Assembly: GCF_947488835.1 (NCBI RefSeq)
Contig: NZ_CANLBK010000001.1
Coordinates: 1,798,001-1,862,000 of the forward strand
DNA: 64,000 nt
From: an uncultured Marinobacter sp.
Lineage (GTDB): Bacteria > Pseudomonadota > Gammaproteobacteria > Pseudomonadales > Oleiphilaceae
Direction of reading: 5' to 3'
In this document: positions 39,199-47,269 of the stretch, piece by piece
How positions within the stretch are numbered: the stretch's first letter is position 1
Layout: every line of letters starts with the position of its first letter
Notes under the pieces: generated by a model
What the model saw: the letters and a program-made list of their open reading frames with translations, nothing else
Database searches by the model: none
Told to the model about the DNA's origin: nothing
Position numbers and translations under genes: made by a program

Positions 39199-40638
39199 AT
39201 GTCCAGTTCGCATCCGCTCTATATCAATGGCCAATGGGTAACCGGGGCTAGCAGTATCACCAACACCAGCCCGTCTGATCTCAGCGATGTTATCGGCCAG
39301 TATGATCAGGCTACCAACGAGCAAACCAAAGAGGCCATCAGTGCCGCTCAACGCGGCTTTGCCCAGTGGAGCCAAAGCGGCCTTGAACAGCGCTATAACA
39401 TTCTGATGGCCATTGGTAACGAGCTGATTGCCCGCCAGGACGAATTGGGCGAGCTACTTTCCCGGGAGGAAGGCAAGCCTCTGCCAGAAGGCAAAGGCGA
39501 GGTTTATCGCTCTGGTCAGTTTTTCCATTACTACGCCGCCGAGGTACTGCGCCAGATTGATGAGCGTGCCGAATCGGTTCGCCCCGGTGTAGAAATCGAC
39601 GTTCGGCGCGAGCCACTTGGCGTAGTAGGCATTATCAGCCCATGGAACTTTCCGATGGCAACCGCCGTCTGGAAAATCGCCCCCGCACTGGCCTTTGGCA
39701 ACGCCGTGGTATTCAAGCCCGCCAACCTGGTTCCTGCCAGCGCCTGGGCGCTAGCCGAAATCATCAGCAGGCAGGACTTGCCTGCTGGCACCTTTAACCT
39801 GGTGATGGGTTCAGGTGGCGAAACCGGCGAAACACTGATCAACAGCCCGGATGTGCAAGCCATAACCTTTACCGGCTCTCTCGAGGTTGGCCGTAGGGTT
39901 GCAGCAGCTACCGTGGGCAATCTGGTTAAGTGTCAGCTAGAAATGGGATCAAAAAACGCCCTGATCGTGCTTGATGATGCTGACTTAGACCTTGCCGTAG
40001 AGGCCGCGTTCAACGGCGCATACTCCGGCAGCGGGCAAAAGTGCACCGCTTCCTCACGCTTGATCGTTACCGATGCTGTTCATGATGAGTTTGTGACAAA
40101 GCTGAAAGCGCGGCTTGAGCAAGCTAAAGTCGGACACGCGCTTGAAGAAGGCGTACAGATTGGCCCCATCGCAGACAAGCGTCAGCTGGAATCCAACATG
40201 GCGTGGATTGAGCGCGCCAAGGCCGACGGTGCAACACTCGCGTTTGGTGGCTCCAGAGTAGACGCCAAAACCGACGGCTACTACATGCAGCCTACGCTGT
40301 TCACCGACACCACCAATGACATGGCAATCAACCGGGATGAAGTATTCGGCCCCATTGCATGCGTTATAAAGGTACCCGATTACGAAACCGCGCTGACCAC
40401 CCTGAACGACACCCAATACGGGCTGACAGCCGGCATCATCACCAACTCATTGAAGATCGCTTCAGACTTCAAAGCCCGGGCACAAACCGGCTGTGTGATG
40501 GTGAATCTGCCAACCGCAGGTACGGATTACCACGTTCCGTTTGGAGGCCGCAAAAACTCCAGTTTCGGCCCCCGTGAGCAAGGTCAGTATGCCCGTGAAT
40601 TCTACACCGTTGTGAAGACCTGCTACGTGCGGGCCTGA
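39199..40638 (+). CDS. NAD(P)-dependent aldehyde dehydrogenase, alpha-ketoglutarate-semialdehyde type
   Basis: A 479-residue aldehyde dehydrogenase with PWNFP (cofactor), FTGS, the general-base segment LEMGSKN and the catalytic Cys in GSGQKCTASSR. The ending VPFGGRKNSSFGPREQGQYAREFYT resembles the 2,5-dioxopentanoate (alpha-ketoglutarate semialdehyde) dehydrogenase group, which would deliver 2-oxoglutarate to the TCA cycle. This is a family-level impression. The ATG has AAGGAGG upstream. It starts the operon divergent from LysR, and the dipeptidase-like gene follows 16 nt later. Confidence 0.88.
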   Translation: MSSSHPLYINGQWVTGASSITNTSPSDLSDVIGQYDQATNEQTKEAISAAQRGFAQWSQSGLEQRYNILMAIGNELIARQDELGELLSREEGKPLPEGKGEVYRSGQFFHYYAAEVLRQIDERAESVRPGVEIDVRREPLGVVGIISPWNFPMATAVWKIAPALAFGNAVVFKPANLVPASAWALAEIISRQDLPAGTFNLVMGSGGETGETLINSPDVQAITFTGSLEVGRRVAAATVGNLVKCQLEMGSKNALIVLDDADLDLAVEAAFNGAYSGSGQKCTASSRLIVTDAVHDEFVTKLKARLEQAKVGHALEEGVQIGPIADKRQLESNMAWIERAKADGATLAFGGSRVDAKTDGYYMQPTLFTDTTNDMAINRDEVFGPIACVIKVPDYETALTTLNDTQYGLTAGIITNSLKIASDFKARAQTGCVMVNLPTAGTDYHVPFGGRKNSSFGPREQGQYAREFYTVVKTCYVRA

Positions 40639-40654
40639 TAAGAGGACGAACTCC

Positions 40655-41632
40655 ATGCTCACCATTGATGGACTTCAATACTCCAACTGGTCCCGGGAGA
40701 TTTTTGAGCAGATGCATGCCGGCGGTGTTTCCGCCGTGCACGCTACTCTGGTGTACCACGAAAACACGCGGGAGACCCTTTCACGGTTTGGTGATTGGAA
40801 CCGGCGCTTCGAACAACACAGCGACCTGATCATGCCGGTCTATGAAGCCGAGGATATTCAGGCAGCACAGGAAACTGGTCGAATCGGCATCTTTTTTGGC
40901 GCCCAGAACTGCTCACCCATCGAAGATGATATCGACATGATCGAGGTGATGCGTCGCCTCGGTCTGATGATCATGCAGCTCACCTATAACAACCAGAGCC
41001 TTCTGGCGGCTGGTTGTTATGAAGCCGAAGACAGTGGCGTGAGCCGGTTTGGTCGACAGGCCATCGCGGAAATGAACCGTGTGGGCATGATCATCGATAT
41101 GTCCCACAGTTCGGAACGATCCACTCTGGATGCCATTGAACTATCCAGCCGGCCGGTGATTATTTCCCACGCCAATCCTGCTTCGTTTCACCCGGCGAAG
41201 CGTAATAAATCGGACAGGGTACTGAAGGCTATTTCGGAAAGTGGTGGGCTACTTGGTTTTTCCGTGTACCCGTTCCACCTGAAAGACGGGCCAGACTGCA
41301 CCCTCGAAAGCTTCTGCAACATGGTGGCCGATACCGCGGATTTGATGGGCATAGACCACATCGGCATTGGCACGGATTTGTGCCAGGGGCAGCCGCAGTC
41401 GGTTCTTGACTGGATGCGCAACGGCCGCTGGTCGAAAGAAATGGACTTTGGTGAAGGCAACAAAAGCAACGCCGGCTGGCCCAGGCCGCTGTCCTGGTTC
41501 AAGGACAACCGCGACTTCCCTGGCATTATCGAGGGATTGCGACAGAAGGGATTCAACGAATCAGAGATAGAAAAAATCATGGGTCTTAACTGGCTGAACC
41601 AACTGAAAATCGGTACCAAGCCTTTGCAATGA
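40655..41632 (+). CDS. membrane dipeptidase-like protein (peptidase family M19)
   Basis: A 325-residue amidohydrolase-fold protein of the renal-dipeptidase family. It shows YNNQSLLAAGCYE, IDMSHSSERSTLDA, IISHANP (metal ligands) and HIGIGTDLCQG. The start MLTIDGLQYSNW lacks a signal peptide, so it is probably cytoplasmic. It resembles, from memory, the M19 protein encoded in the glycine betaine/dimethylglycine operon of Pseudomonas, whose role is not established. It lies between the aldehyde dehydrogenase and the second BCCT gene. It may cleave an amide or cyclic intermediate instead of a peptide (inference). Confidence 0.88.
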   Translation: MLTIDGLQYSNWSREIFEQMHAGGVSAVHATLVYHENTRETLSRFGDWNRRFEQHSDLIMPVYEAEDIQAAQETGRIGIFFGAQNCSPIEDDIDMIEVMRRLGLMIMQLTYNNQSLLAAGCYEAEDSGVSRFGRQAIAEMNRVGMIIDMSHSSERSTLDAIELSSRPVIISHANPASFHPAKRNKSDRVLKAISESGGLLGFSVYPFHLKDGPDCTLESFCNMVADTADLMGIDHIGIGTDLCQGQPQSVLDWMRNGRWSKEMDFGEGNKSNAGWPRPLSWFKDNRDFPGIIEGLRQKGFNESEIEKIMGLNWLNQLKIGTKPLQ

Positions 41633-41708
41633 ACCTGAAACGCCAGCACGCACGGATGGCCACACAGCACAGATAGAACAAGGTGCAAAAACAAAAAAGG
41701 TAGGCATC

Positions 41709-43265
41709 ATGAAAAACAATAACATCAAGGCCGGTGGAGACTACTCGATAGCTCAACTTGGCGACCCCATTGTCCTAACGCTAAGCGTGGGCTTTATCGT
41801 TCTGTTTGTCGGGTTCTCGCTGTTTGATCTCAAAGGCGTGGCCGATCTCATCGGCGGCGGCTTTGCGTGGACCGCCAAAGTGTTTGGCACTTACTTCCAG
41901 ATGCTGTTGCTGGCAACCTTCTTTATCGCTATGGGCCTGGCCTGCACACCTGCAGCCAAGGCCAAGATTGGCAACCTTGATCGACCAGAGATGAGCACCT
42001 TCCGCTGGCTCTCAATCATCATGTGTACCTTGCTGGCCGGAGGCGGCGTGTTCTTTGCGGCCGGCGAGCCGATTTACCATTTCGTGGTTACACCACCAGC
42101 CTTCACCTCCGAGCCTGGCACAGCGGCAGCGGTACCTCACGCCATGGCACAGTCGTTTATGCATTGGGGATTTTTGGCCTGGGCGGTTCTGGGCACTCTG
42201 GCGGCTATTGTTTTGGCTCACGCACACTATGTGAAGGGCAAACCGCTGCAACCACGAACGCTACTTTACCCAGTGTTCGGTGAGCGCATCATGAGCGGCT
42301 GGCCGGGCAGCGTTGTAGACGCCTGCTGTGTCATTGCCGTTGTTGCCGGCACGGTTGGCCCCATCGGTTTTTTGGCTACCCAAATGAGCTTCGGGCTCAG
42401 TGAACTCTTCGGCCTGACTGACGGCCTGGTCACACAAATGGCCATTCTGATTGCCCTCGCCATCATCTACGTTACCTCTGCGGTGACTGGCATTCACCGC
42501 GGCATTCAGTTCCTGAGCCGTTTGAACGTATTTCTGGCGCTGGCTGTGGCGGCCATCATTTTCGCTTTCGGCCCGACCTTGTTCCTCACCAACACCTACT
42601 TTCAGGGCATGGGAGAGTACGTTTCCTCCTTCATGACCATGGCCACCATGACGGCCGAAACAGCACCCGGCTGGTGGATGCAGTGGTGGACCGTGTTCTT
42701 CTTTGCCTGGTTCATGGGGTACGCCCCTCTGATGGCAATCTTTGTTGCACGCATCTCTCGCGGCAGAAGCATTCGCGACATGATTCTGGCGGTTGCCGTT
42801 ATGGCGCCTATCGCTACCACCATCTGGTTTACCTTGCTGGGCGGCTCAGGCATTTACTACCAGATGACCGGCGTGATCGACCTCACTGAAGCACTGAACA
42901 ACTTCCGCTTTGATGTGGCCACCCTCACGGTCGCCCAATCCCTTCCCGGTGGCGCATTCATGGCGCTGGCGATTCTGGTGCTGACCACCATTTTTGTCGC
43001 CACCACCGGTGACTCCATGAGCTACTCGATTGCCGTTGTAAGCTCAGGCCACGACCAGCCCAATACCTTTGTTCGCGCATTCTGGGGTTTGGCGATGGCA
43101 GGCATGGCAGCCATCCTGCTGTACATGGGTGCCGGGCAGATCAGTGTGCTCCAACAGTTTATTGTGATCACCGCTATTCCGGTGTCGCTGGTACTGCTTC
43201 CATCGCTGTGGCTTGGGCCCAAAGCTGCCTATGCCATGGCACGAGAGCAGAAACTCATATCCTGA
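41709..43265 (+). CDS. BCCT-family transporter (copy 2)
   Basis: A 518-residue BCCT transporter, almost identical to copy 1 from residue 10 onward. Differences are scattered conservative changes (for example Ile/Val, Ala/Ser). It has the same signature region WWMQWWTVFFFAWFMGYAPL. It is in the middle of the LysR-divergent operon, 76 nt after the dipeptidase-like gene. Two near-duplicate transporters under two different regulators suggest a recent duplication with separate control, or slightly different substrates. Confidence 0.93.
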   Translation: MKNNNIKAGGDYSIAQLGDPIVLTLSVGFIVLFVGFSLFDLKGVADLIGGGFAWTAKVFGTYFQMLLLATFFIAMGLACTPAAKAKIGNLDRPEMSTFRWLSIIMCTLLAGGGVFFAAGEPIYHFVVTPPAFTSEPGTAAAVPHAMAQSFMHWGFLAWAVLGTLAAIVLAHAHYVKGKPLQPRTLLYPVFGERIMSGWPGSVVDACCVIAVVAGTVGPIGFLATQMSFGLSELFGLTDGLVTQMAILIALAIIYVTSAVTGIHRGIQFLSRLNVFLALAVAAIIFAFGPTLFLTNTYFQGMGEYVSSFMTMATMTAETAPGWWMQWWTVFFFAWFMGYAPLMAIFVARISRGRSIRDMILAVAVMAPIATTIWFTLLGGSGIYYQMTGVIDLTEALNNFRFDVATLTVAQSLPGGAFMALAILVLTTIFVATTGDSMSYSIAVVSSGHDQPNTFVRAFWGLAMAGMAAILLYMGAGQISVLQQFIVITAIPVSLVLLPSLWLGPKAAYAMAREQKLIS

Positions 43266-43316
43266 CAACTTTGAAAACCAGCCTGTAGATATGCCTGTAA
43301 GGGCAAGGGTGAGATC

Positions 43317-45071
43317 ATGATTTCAGCAACCTCAGCATCCGCACCACAAGACAACTTACGCCCTGCAAGCGAGGTAATGAAGCTGGAACGACTGGGCAGC
43401 ATGTTTGCCAGCCGGCTCAGCTTTGTTAGATCGCTAATGCGAAAAATGATCGCTGAACGTTGGCAGATTACCAATACGGTGTTTGATCTGGATGCAAAGG
43501 GCCACGGCCTGGCGATCTACCGCATCACAACACCGGGTAACTACTACGAGTGTGTGATTTTTTCCAGGGATTTGGAGCCAGAACAACGGTCCGACCGGGT
43601 GATAGCGGAAGCATGGGATGTCACCTTTGCCCTGGTTGAAGGTGAAGCAGAAAGCTCGTTGCTGGAGCAGATGGCGGCAAACGTTCCTTTGCAGGAGGCA
43701 GGCCGCCAGCACCCGAGGGTGCTTGTGCTCTCGCGGGCCAACAAAAGCCTGCGCAATTTCAGCCAGTTTTTAGCGGCTCTTTCCGAGGGAAAACAACCTG
43801 ATCCTGCGTGGCTAACGGCCGTTGGATATCTCTACAGAACCACAGCAGTTTATGGCAACGGCAAGTTTGGCATTGCAGACTTCGCCCGGCTTGAACGCAA
43901 CCCGGATTTCAATCGTCCATTTGCAGCCCAGATGCTGGCCGTTTACGTGCTGCGGCAGTTCTCAGTGGAACAGCTGAATCATCTGGCAATAGTACAATCG
44001 CCCGGTCAGGCAGTACCTTTGCACCCAGAATTACAGCGCTATTTAGGCATTGGTAACTCCACAGGCCTTGGCATGGCTCCGTTCCTTATCAACCACCCAC
44101 AACTGATCCAGCAGTGGGTTTACGGTAGGGAGCGTGCTCTGGCCTCTGCCCGTGCAGAGCCTGCAAATGAACAAACCCACAAGGCGTTGCGATCTCTGAT
44201 GGCTCGCGCTCTGAAGCACTTGCAGCAGACCCTTACTGAAGATGAAGAGCAAACCCTGCGCAATCGGGAAACATCCAGGTCAGTCATCGAAACCATAGAG
44301 TGGCTCGACCGCACGCCCGCGCACGAAGGGCTTTATGAAGAGCTTATAAGTTGGGCTGAGAAACATTGTTCACTGGAAGCTCAGGAACTCATCAACACCA
44401 TGCTGATAGAGCTTTATCCGGAACTGGTTGAGGCTATTGATGATGAGCTGGGCTGCCAGGAATCCATGGACCTGAAGCCAGACATGAAAGCCTCGAAACT
44501 GCGCGACTTGATCCACGAGAAATTTGATTGGGCTCTGAGTTACCGCGAGGACTGCCCGGATGACAACTTCTGGTTCTGGTATCGCTCCGTCGAAAAAGAA
44601 GAGCCAAGGTTAGGCGTTCGCGGGACGGAGTCTGGTGCGGAGAAGGAACTGGCCCTCGCGATTGGCCCAAGGATCAGCCGCTGCCTTACAAAGCTCGGTG
44701 AATTCCTGGAGAGCAACCCGAATGCCATTGTGGTGGAGTTCCTGATGGCAAACCCGGGGCAAAAAGAGTGCGTGCGCCGCATCCAGACCATCGGAGATAC
44801 GCCTTACGGTGAGATTCGGGCAAACCTGTGGCACAGGGACATGAAACCCATGCACCTGTTAAGAACCAAGCTGTCGTTTTTTGGTGCCAGCCGGTTTGAT
44901 CCAAAGTCCGACCGCTGGGTGCGTATTACGTTGTTTCAGGGAGCACCATTACCTTGTGAATTAAACGATCCGAATTTCTCATTGCACCAATTGGATGACT
45001 GGGGCTTTCCTCTGGAACCTGACCTCGAAGATATAGAGAACGGCCAGAAAACCCGGGGTGACAAGCTATGA
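43317..45071 (+). CDS. uncharacterised 584-residue protein of the betaine-like cluster
   Basis: I do not recognise a family. The protein is soluble, with no signal peptide or membrane segment. Residues 20-150 are a mixed domain (GHGLAIYRITTPGNYYECVIFSR). The middle (about 190-300) contains NPDFNRPFAAQMLAVYVLRQFS and IGNSTGLGMAPFLINHP. Residues 270-370 are helical and charged. The C-terminal part is rich in Arg/Trp (DDNFWFWYRSVEKEE, WHRDMKPMHLLRTKLSFFGASRFDP). The ATG has AAGGGTGAG upstream, and the 3' end overlaps the next gene (ATGA). It clearly belongs to the operon. A catalytic role or a partner role to the next protein are both possible. Confidence 0.8.
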   Translation: MISATSASAPQDNLRPASEVMKLERLGSMFASRLSFVRSLMRKMIAERWQITNTVFDLDAKGHGLAIYRITTPGNYYECVIFSRDLEPEQRSDRVIAEAWDVTFALVEGEAESSLLEQMAANVPLQEAGRQHPRVLVLSRANKSLRNFSQFLAALSEGKQPDPAWLTAVGYLYRTTAVYGNGKFGIADFARLERNPDFNRPFAAQMLAVYVLRQFSVEQLNHLAIVQSPGQAVPLHPELQRYLGIGNSTGLGMAPFLINHPQLIQQWVYGRERALASARAEPANEQTHKALRSLMARALKHLQQTLTEDEEQTLRNRETSRSVIETIEWLDRTPAHEGLYEELISWAEKHCSLEAQELINTMLIELYPELVEAIDDELGCQESMDLKPDMKASKLRDLIHEKFDWALSYREDCPDDNFWFWYRSVEKEEPRLGVRGTESGAEKELALAIGPRISRCLTKLGEFLESNPNAIVVEFLMANPGQKECVRRIQTIGDTPYGEIRANLWHRDMKPMHLLRTKLSFFGASRFDPKSDRWVRITLFQGAPLPCELNDPNFSLHQLDDWGFPLEPDLEDIENGQKTRGDKL

Positions 45072-45835
45072 AAGTGTCATACAACGAGCTGCAAGGGCTC
45101 TCCCGAAAAGCATTCATAGGCATTGGTTTTGACGATGGCGATGCCAGCGATGCGGCTGACATGGTGGCCTGGATGGAAGCCCATGGCCTTAATGGCTTGG
45201 CGGCTCTGGGGAAAGGGCTGGACTTCCTGCTTAACGAAGACAAATCCCAGCCCCCAAAGCTGATTTACCAGGATGCAGATTTGTGCGTTGTAGATGCCCA
45301 AAACAAAACGATTTTGGGCCACGCCAGCCTGGCAATTGAACTGGGCTATGCGAAATGCCGCGCCAGAGGCCTCTCGGTTACCAAAATCCGCCACTGCCAT
45401 AACCGAATGCTGATTGTGGGGTACCTCTCCCGCATTGCCCGCCGTGACATGAGCGTTACCGCATTCTGGCGCAACTCTCACGAGCCACTGACGGAAATTC
45501 TTGTGAGTTTCAAATCAGGCGAGGCAGAGCCGGAAATATGTATGTACGGCTTGCCCGCCACGCCAGACGATACCGAACCCAACGATGGCATAACACTGGT
45601 GATGGTGAACCACGTAGACCTTCTGCCAAACCTTAAGCCCGAAGCGCCGGCAAATGATCTGATTTTGCAAAACCGCGCGGCAATGCTGGACTGGCATGAA
45701 CGATCACTCGTCGATGGCATCGAAGTAGACACTGCGCTTTGGGAGCGACTCAAAATGCTGGCAACGAAAATGCTGGTCGAAGCGTCCGACGATTCACGTC
45801 AAGGCGCAGGCGCCGGCACAACCGATAACGACTAA
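45068..45835 (+). CDS. DUF3726-like protein
   Basis: A 255-residue cytoplasmic protein. The N-terminal pattern SYNELQGLSRKAFIGIGFDDGDASDAADMVAWMEAHGLNGLAAL resembles DUF3726 proteins (NE, KA, G-x-G, W-hG-GlaaL). The function of that family is unknown. It is translationally coupled to the unrecognised gene upstream (overlap ATGA) and lies ten bases before ridA. The tight coupling suggests that the two unknown proteins work together. Confidence 0.6.
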   Translation: MKVSYNELQGLSRKAFIGIGFDDGDASDAADMVAWMEAHGLNGLAALGKGLDFLLNEDKSQPPKLIYQDADLCVVDAQNKTILGHASLAIELGYAKCRARGLSVTKIRHCHNRMLIVGYLSRIARRDMSVTAFWRNSHEPLTEILVSFKSGEAEPEICMYGLPATPDDTEPNDGITLVMVNHVDLLPNLKPEAPANDLILQNRAAMLDWHERSLVDGIEVDTALWERLKMLATKMLVEASDDSRQGAGAGTTDND

Positions 45836-45845
45836 GGAGTCACTG

Positions 45846-46223
45846 ATGAACCCATATCCGGTTAAAACAGACTTACCTGCTTCCAAGTCCCCTCTGGCTT
45901 GGGCAACCGTGGGCAATGGCCTGCTGTTTACAGCACAGATTCCCATCGATGCAGAAGGAAAGGTTGTGGGTGGCGGTATCGAGCCTCAGATTATCCAGAC
46001 CTTGGCAAACCTGAAGCACACTCTGGAAAGCGCGGGGAGTCGTGTATCCGACCTGACCCAGGTTGTTATATACGTAACAGACAGGGAACACCTAACCACC
46101 GTGAACCGGGTGTACGCAGATTTCGTAGCGGAGCCCTACCCAAATCGGGCAGCCATCATCGTATCGGGCTTTGCACGCGAGGAAATGCTGGTAGAAATCC
46201 TCGCTTATGCGGTTGTACCTTGA
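45846..46223 (+). CDS. RidA family (YjgF/YER057c) protein
   Basis: RidA proteins hydrolyse reactive enamine/imine intermediates released by PLP enzymes or amine oxidases. The 125 residues have the usual length. They show GLLFTAQIPIDAEGKVVGGG, QTLANLKHTLESAGS, VIYVTDREHLTTVNRVYADF and YPNRAAI. The C-terminal Glu (MLVEILAYAV) aligns with the conserved acidic residue. The conserved catalytic Arg region is PNRAAI. AAGGAG precedes the ATG. Its presence at the operon end suggests that the pathway makes an imine from a nitrogen-containing substrate (inference). Confidence 0.9.
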   Translation: MNPYPVKTDLPASKSPLAWATVGNGLLFTAQIPIDAEGKVVGGGIEPQIIQTLANLKHTLESAGSRVSDLTQVVIYVTDREHLTTVNRVYADFVAEPYPNRAAIIVSGFAREEMLVEILAYAVVP

Positions 46224-46368
46224 GCCTCGAACGCTCAGGGCCATCAAAGCTCTGATTTTTCAGGTGATAACAGCTTGTAAGCTTGCTATCGTTACCCGTA
46301 TCGAATTTGATCTGCCCTCTTTATCGCCGTAGCTAAATGAGAGGGCTATTTTCAAGGATCCGGGTGTT

Positions 46369-47256
46369 ATGTCCAGTAAAGCCAAACAATCCCAGAAGTT
46401 GCTGTTATTCAATCTATCCGGCACGCGGCTATTCGGGATTGGCACATTGAAAATCCGCGAAATACTGCCCTTCAAACAACTCACCAAAATGCCTCACAGC
46501 CACCCTGCTGTTGTTGGAGCCACCAGTTTCCGAGGCGCGACCGTGCCGGTAATTGATATGGCGGCTGCAATTGGCTATCCGGCTTTAACCGCAGACGAGC
46601 AAAAAACGGCGACCATCATTATCACGGACGTTCAGCGGCAGGAAACAGGCTTTCTGGTGCGCGGTGTGCAGAAAATCATCGAAACGGACTGGAAAAAAGT
46701 AAAATCGCCACCGTCCATACTGGGCGATAGAGCATTTATAACCGGCCTGCTGGATGTGGAGGGCGAAATCATTCAGCTGTTGGATGTTGAGCTGCTGCTG
46801 GCGAACGTATACCCGGAATCACTGGAAACCCGCGATGTTGCACTCACCGACGTACAAAGCGAAGCCCTTAAAGCCCTGAGCATTCTTTTGGTGGACGATT
46901 CCAGGGTTGCTCGCAAGCAGCTGTGTGATGTGCTGGACGCCAAGGGCATCTCCTATCAAGTCACCACCAACGGTGACGATGCGTTGCAAATCATGCTGAA
47001 CGACAATGAGCTCGGGCGTCCTATCGACATTCTGGTGAGTGACATCGAGATGCCCGGTCTTGACGGCTACGAGTTGACGTTTAACGTGCGGGACAGGGCT
47101 ACCCTGAAACAACCGTTCATCATTCTGCATACATCGCTGAACAGCGAAATGAGCCTGAGCTACGCCAATCAGGTAGGCGCTAACGAGGCCTTAACCAAGT
47201 TTGATGCAGACGAATTGCTACACGCCATGCTCCGGGGTTGCCAGCCCCGGCAATAG
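46369..47256 (+). CDS. cheV: chemotaxis coupling protein CheV
   Basis: CheV couples chemoreceptors to CheA and has a phosphorylatable receiver. The 295-residue protein has an N-terminal CheW domain (about 8-155, FNLSGTRLFGIGTLKIREIL, GATSFRGATVPVIDMA, GLLDVEGEIIQLLDVELLL). The C-terminal receiver shows ILLVDDSRVARKQL, VSDIEMPGLDG, HTS and the switch Lys in LTKFDADE. All receiver residues are canonical. It stands alone, far from any chemotaxis operon in this window, and is convergent with the papain-like gene. Confidence 0.93.
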   Translation: MSSKAKQSQKLLLFNLSGTRLFGIGTLKIREILPFKQLTKMPHSHPAVVGATSFRGATVPVIDMAAAIGYPALTADEQKTATIIITDVQRQETGFLVRGVQKIIETDWKKVKSPPSILGDRAFITGLLDVEGEIIQLLDVELLLANVYPESLETRDVALTDVQSEALKALSILLVDDSRVARKQLCDVLDAKGISYQVTTNGDDALQIMLNDNELGRPIDILVSDIEMPGLDGYELTFNVRDRATLKQPFIILHTSLNSEMSLSYANQVGANEALTKFDADELLHAMLRGCQPRQ

Positions 47257-47269
47257 CAAAAAGGCCGGT

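Noticed and set aside
43317..45071. Adenylate cyclase class I as identity of the 584-residue protein
   Set aside because: Length and some Arg/His-rich segments suggested it, but no nucleotidyltransferase motif is present.
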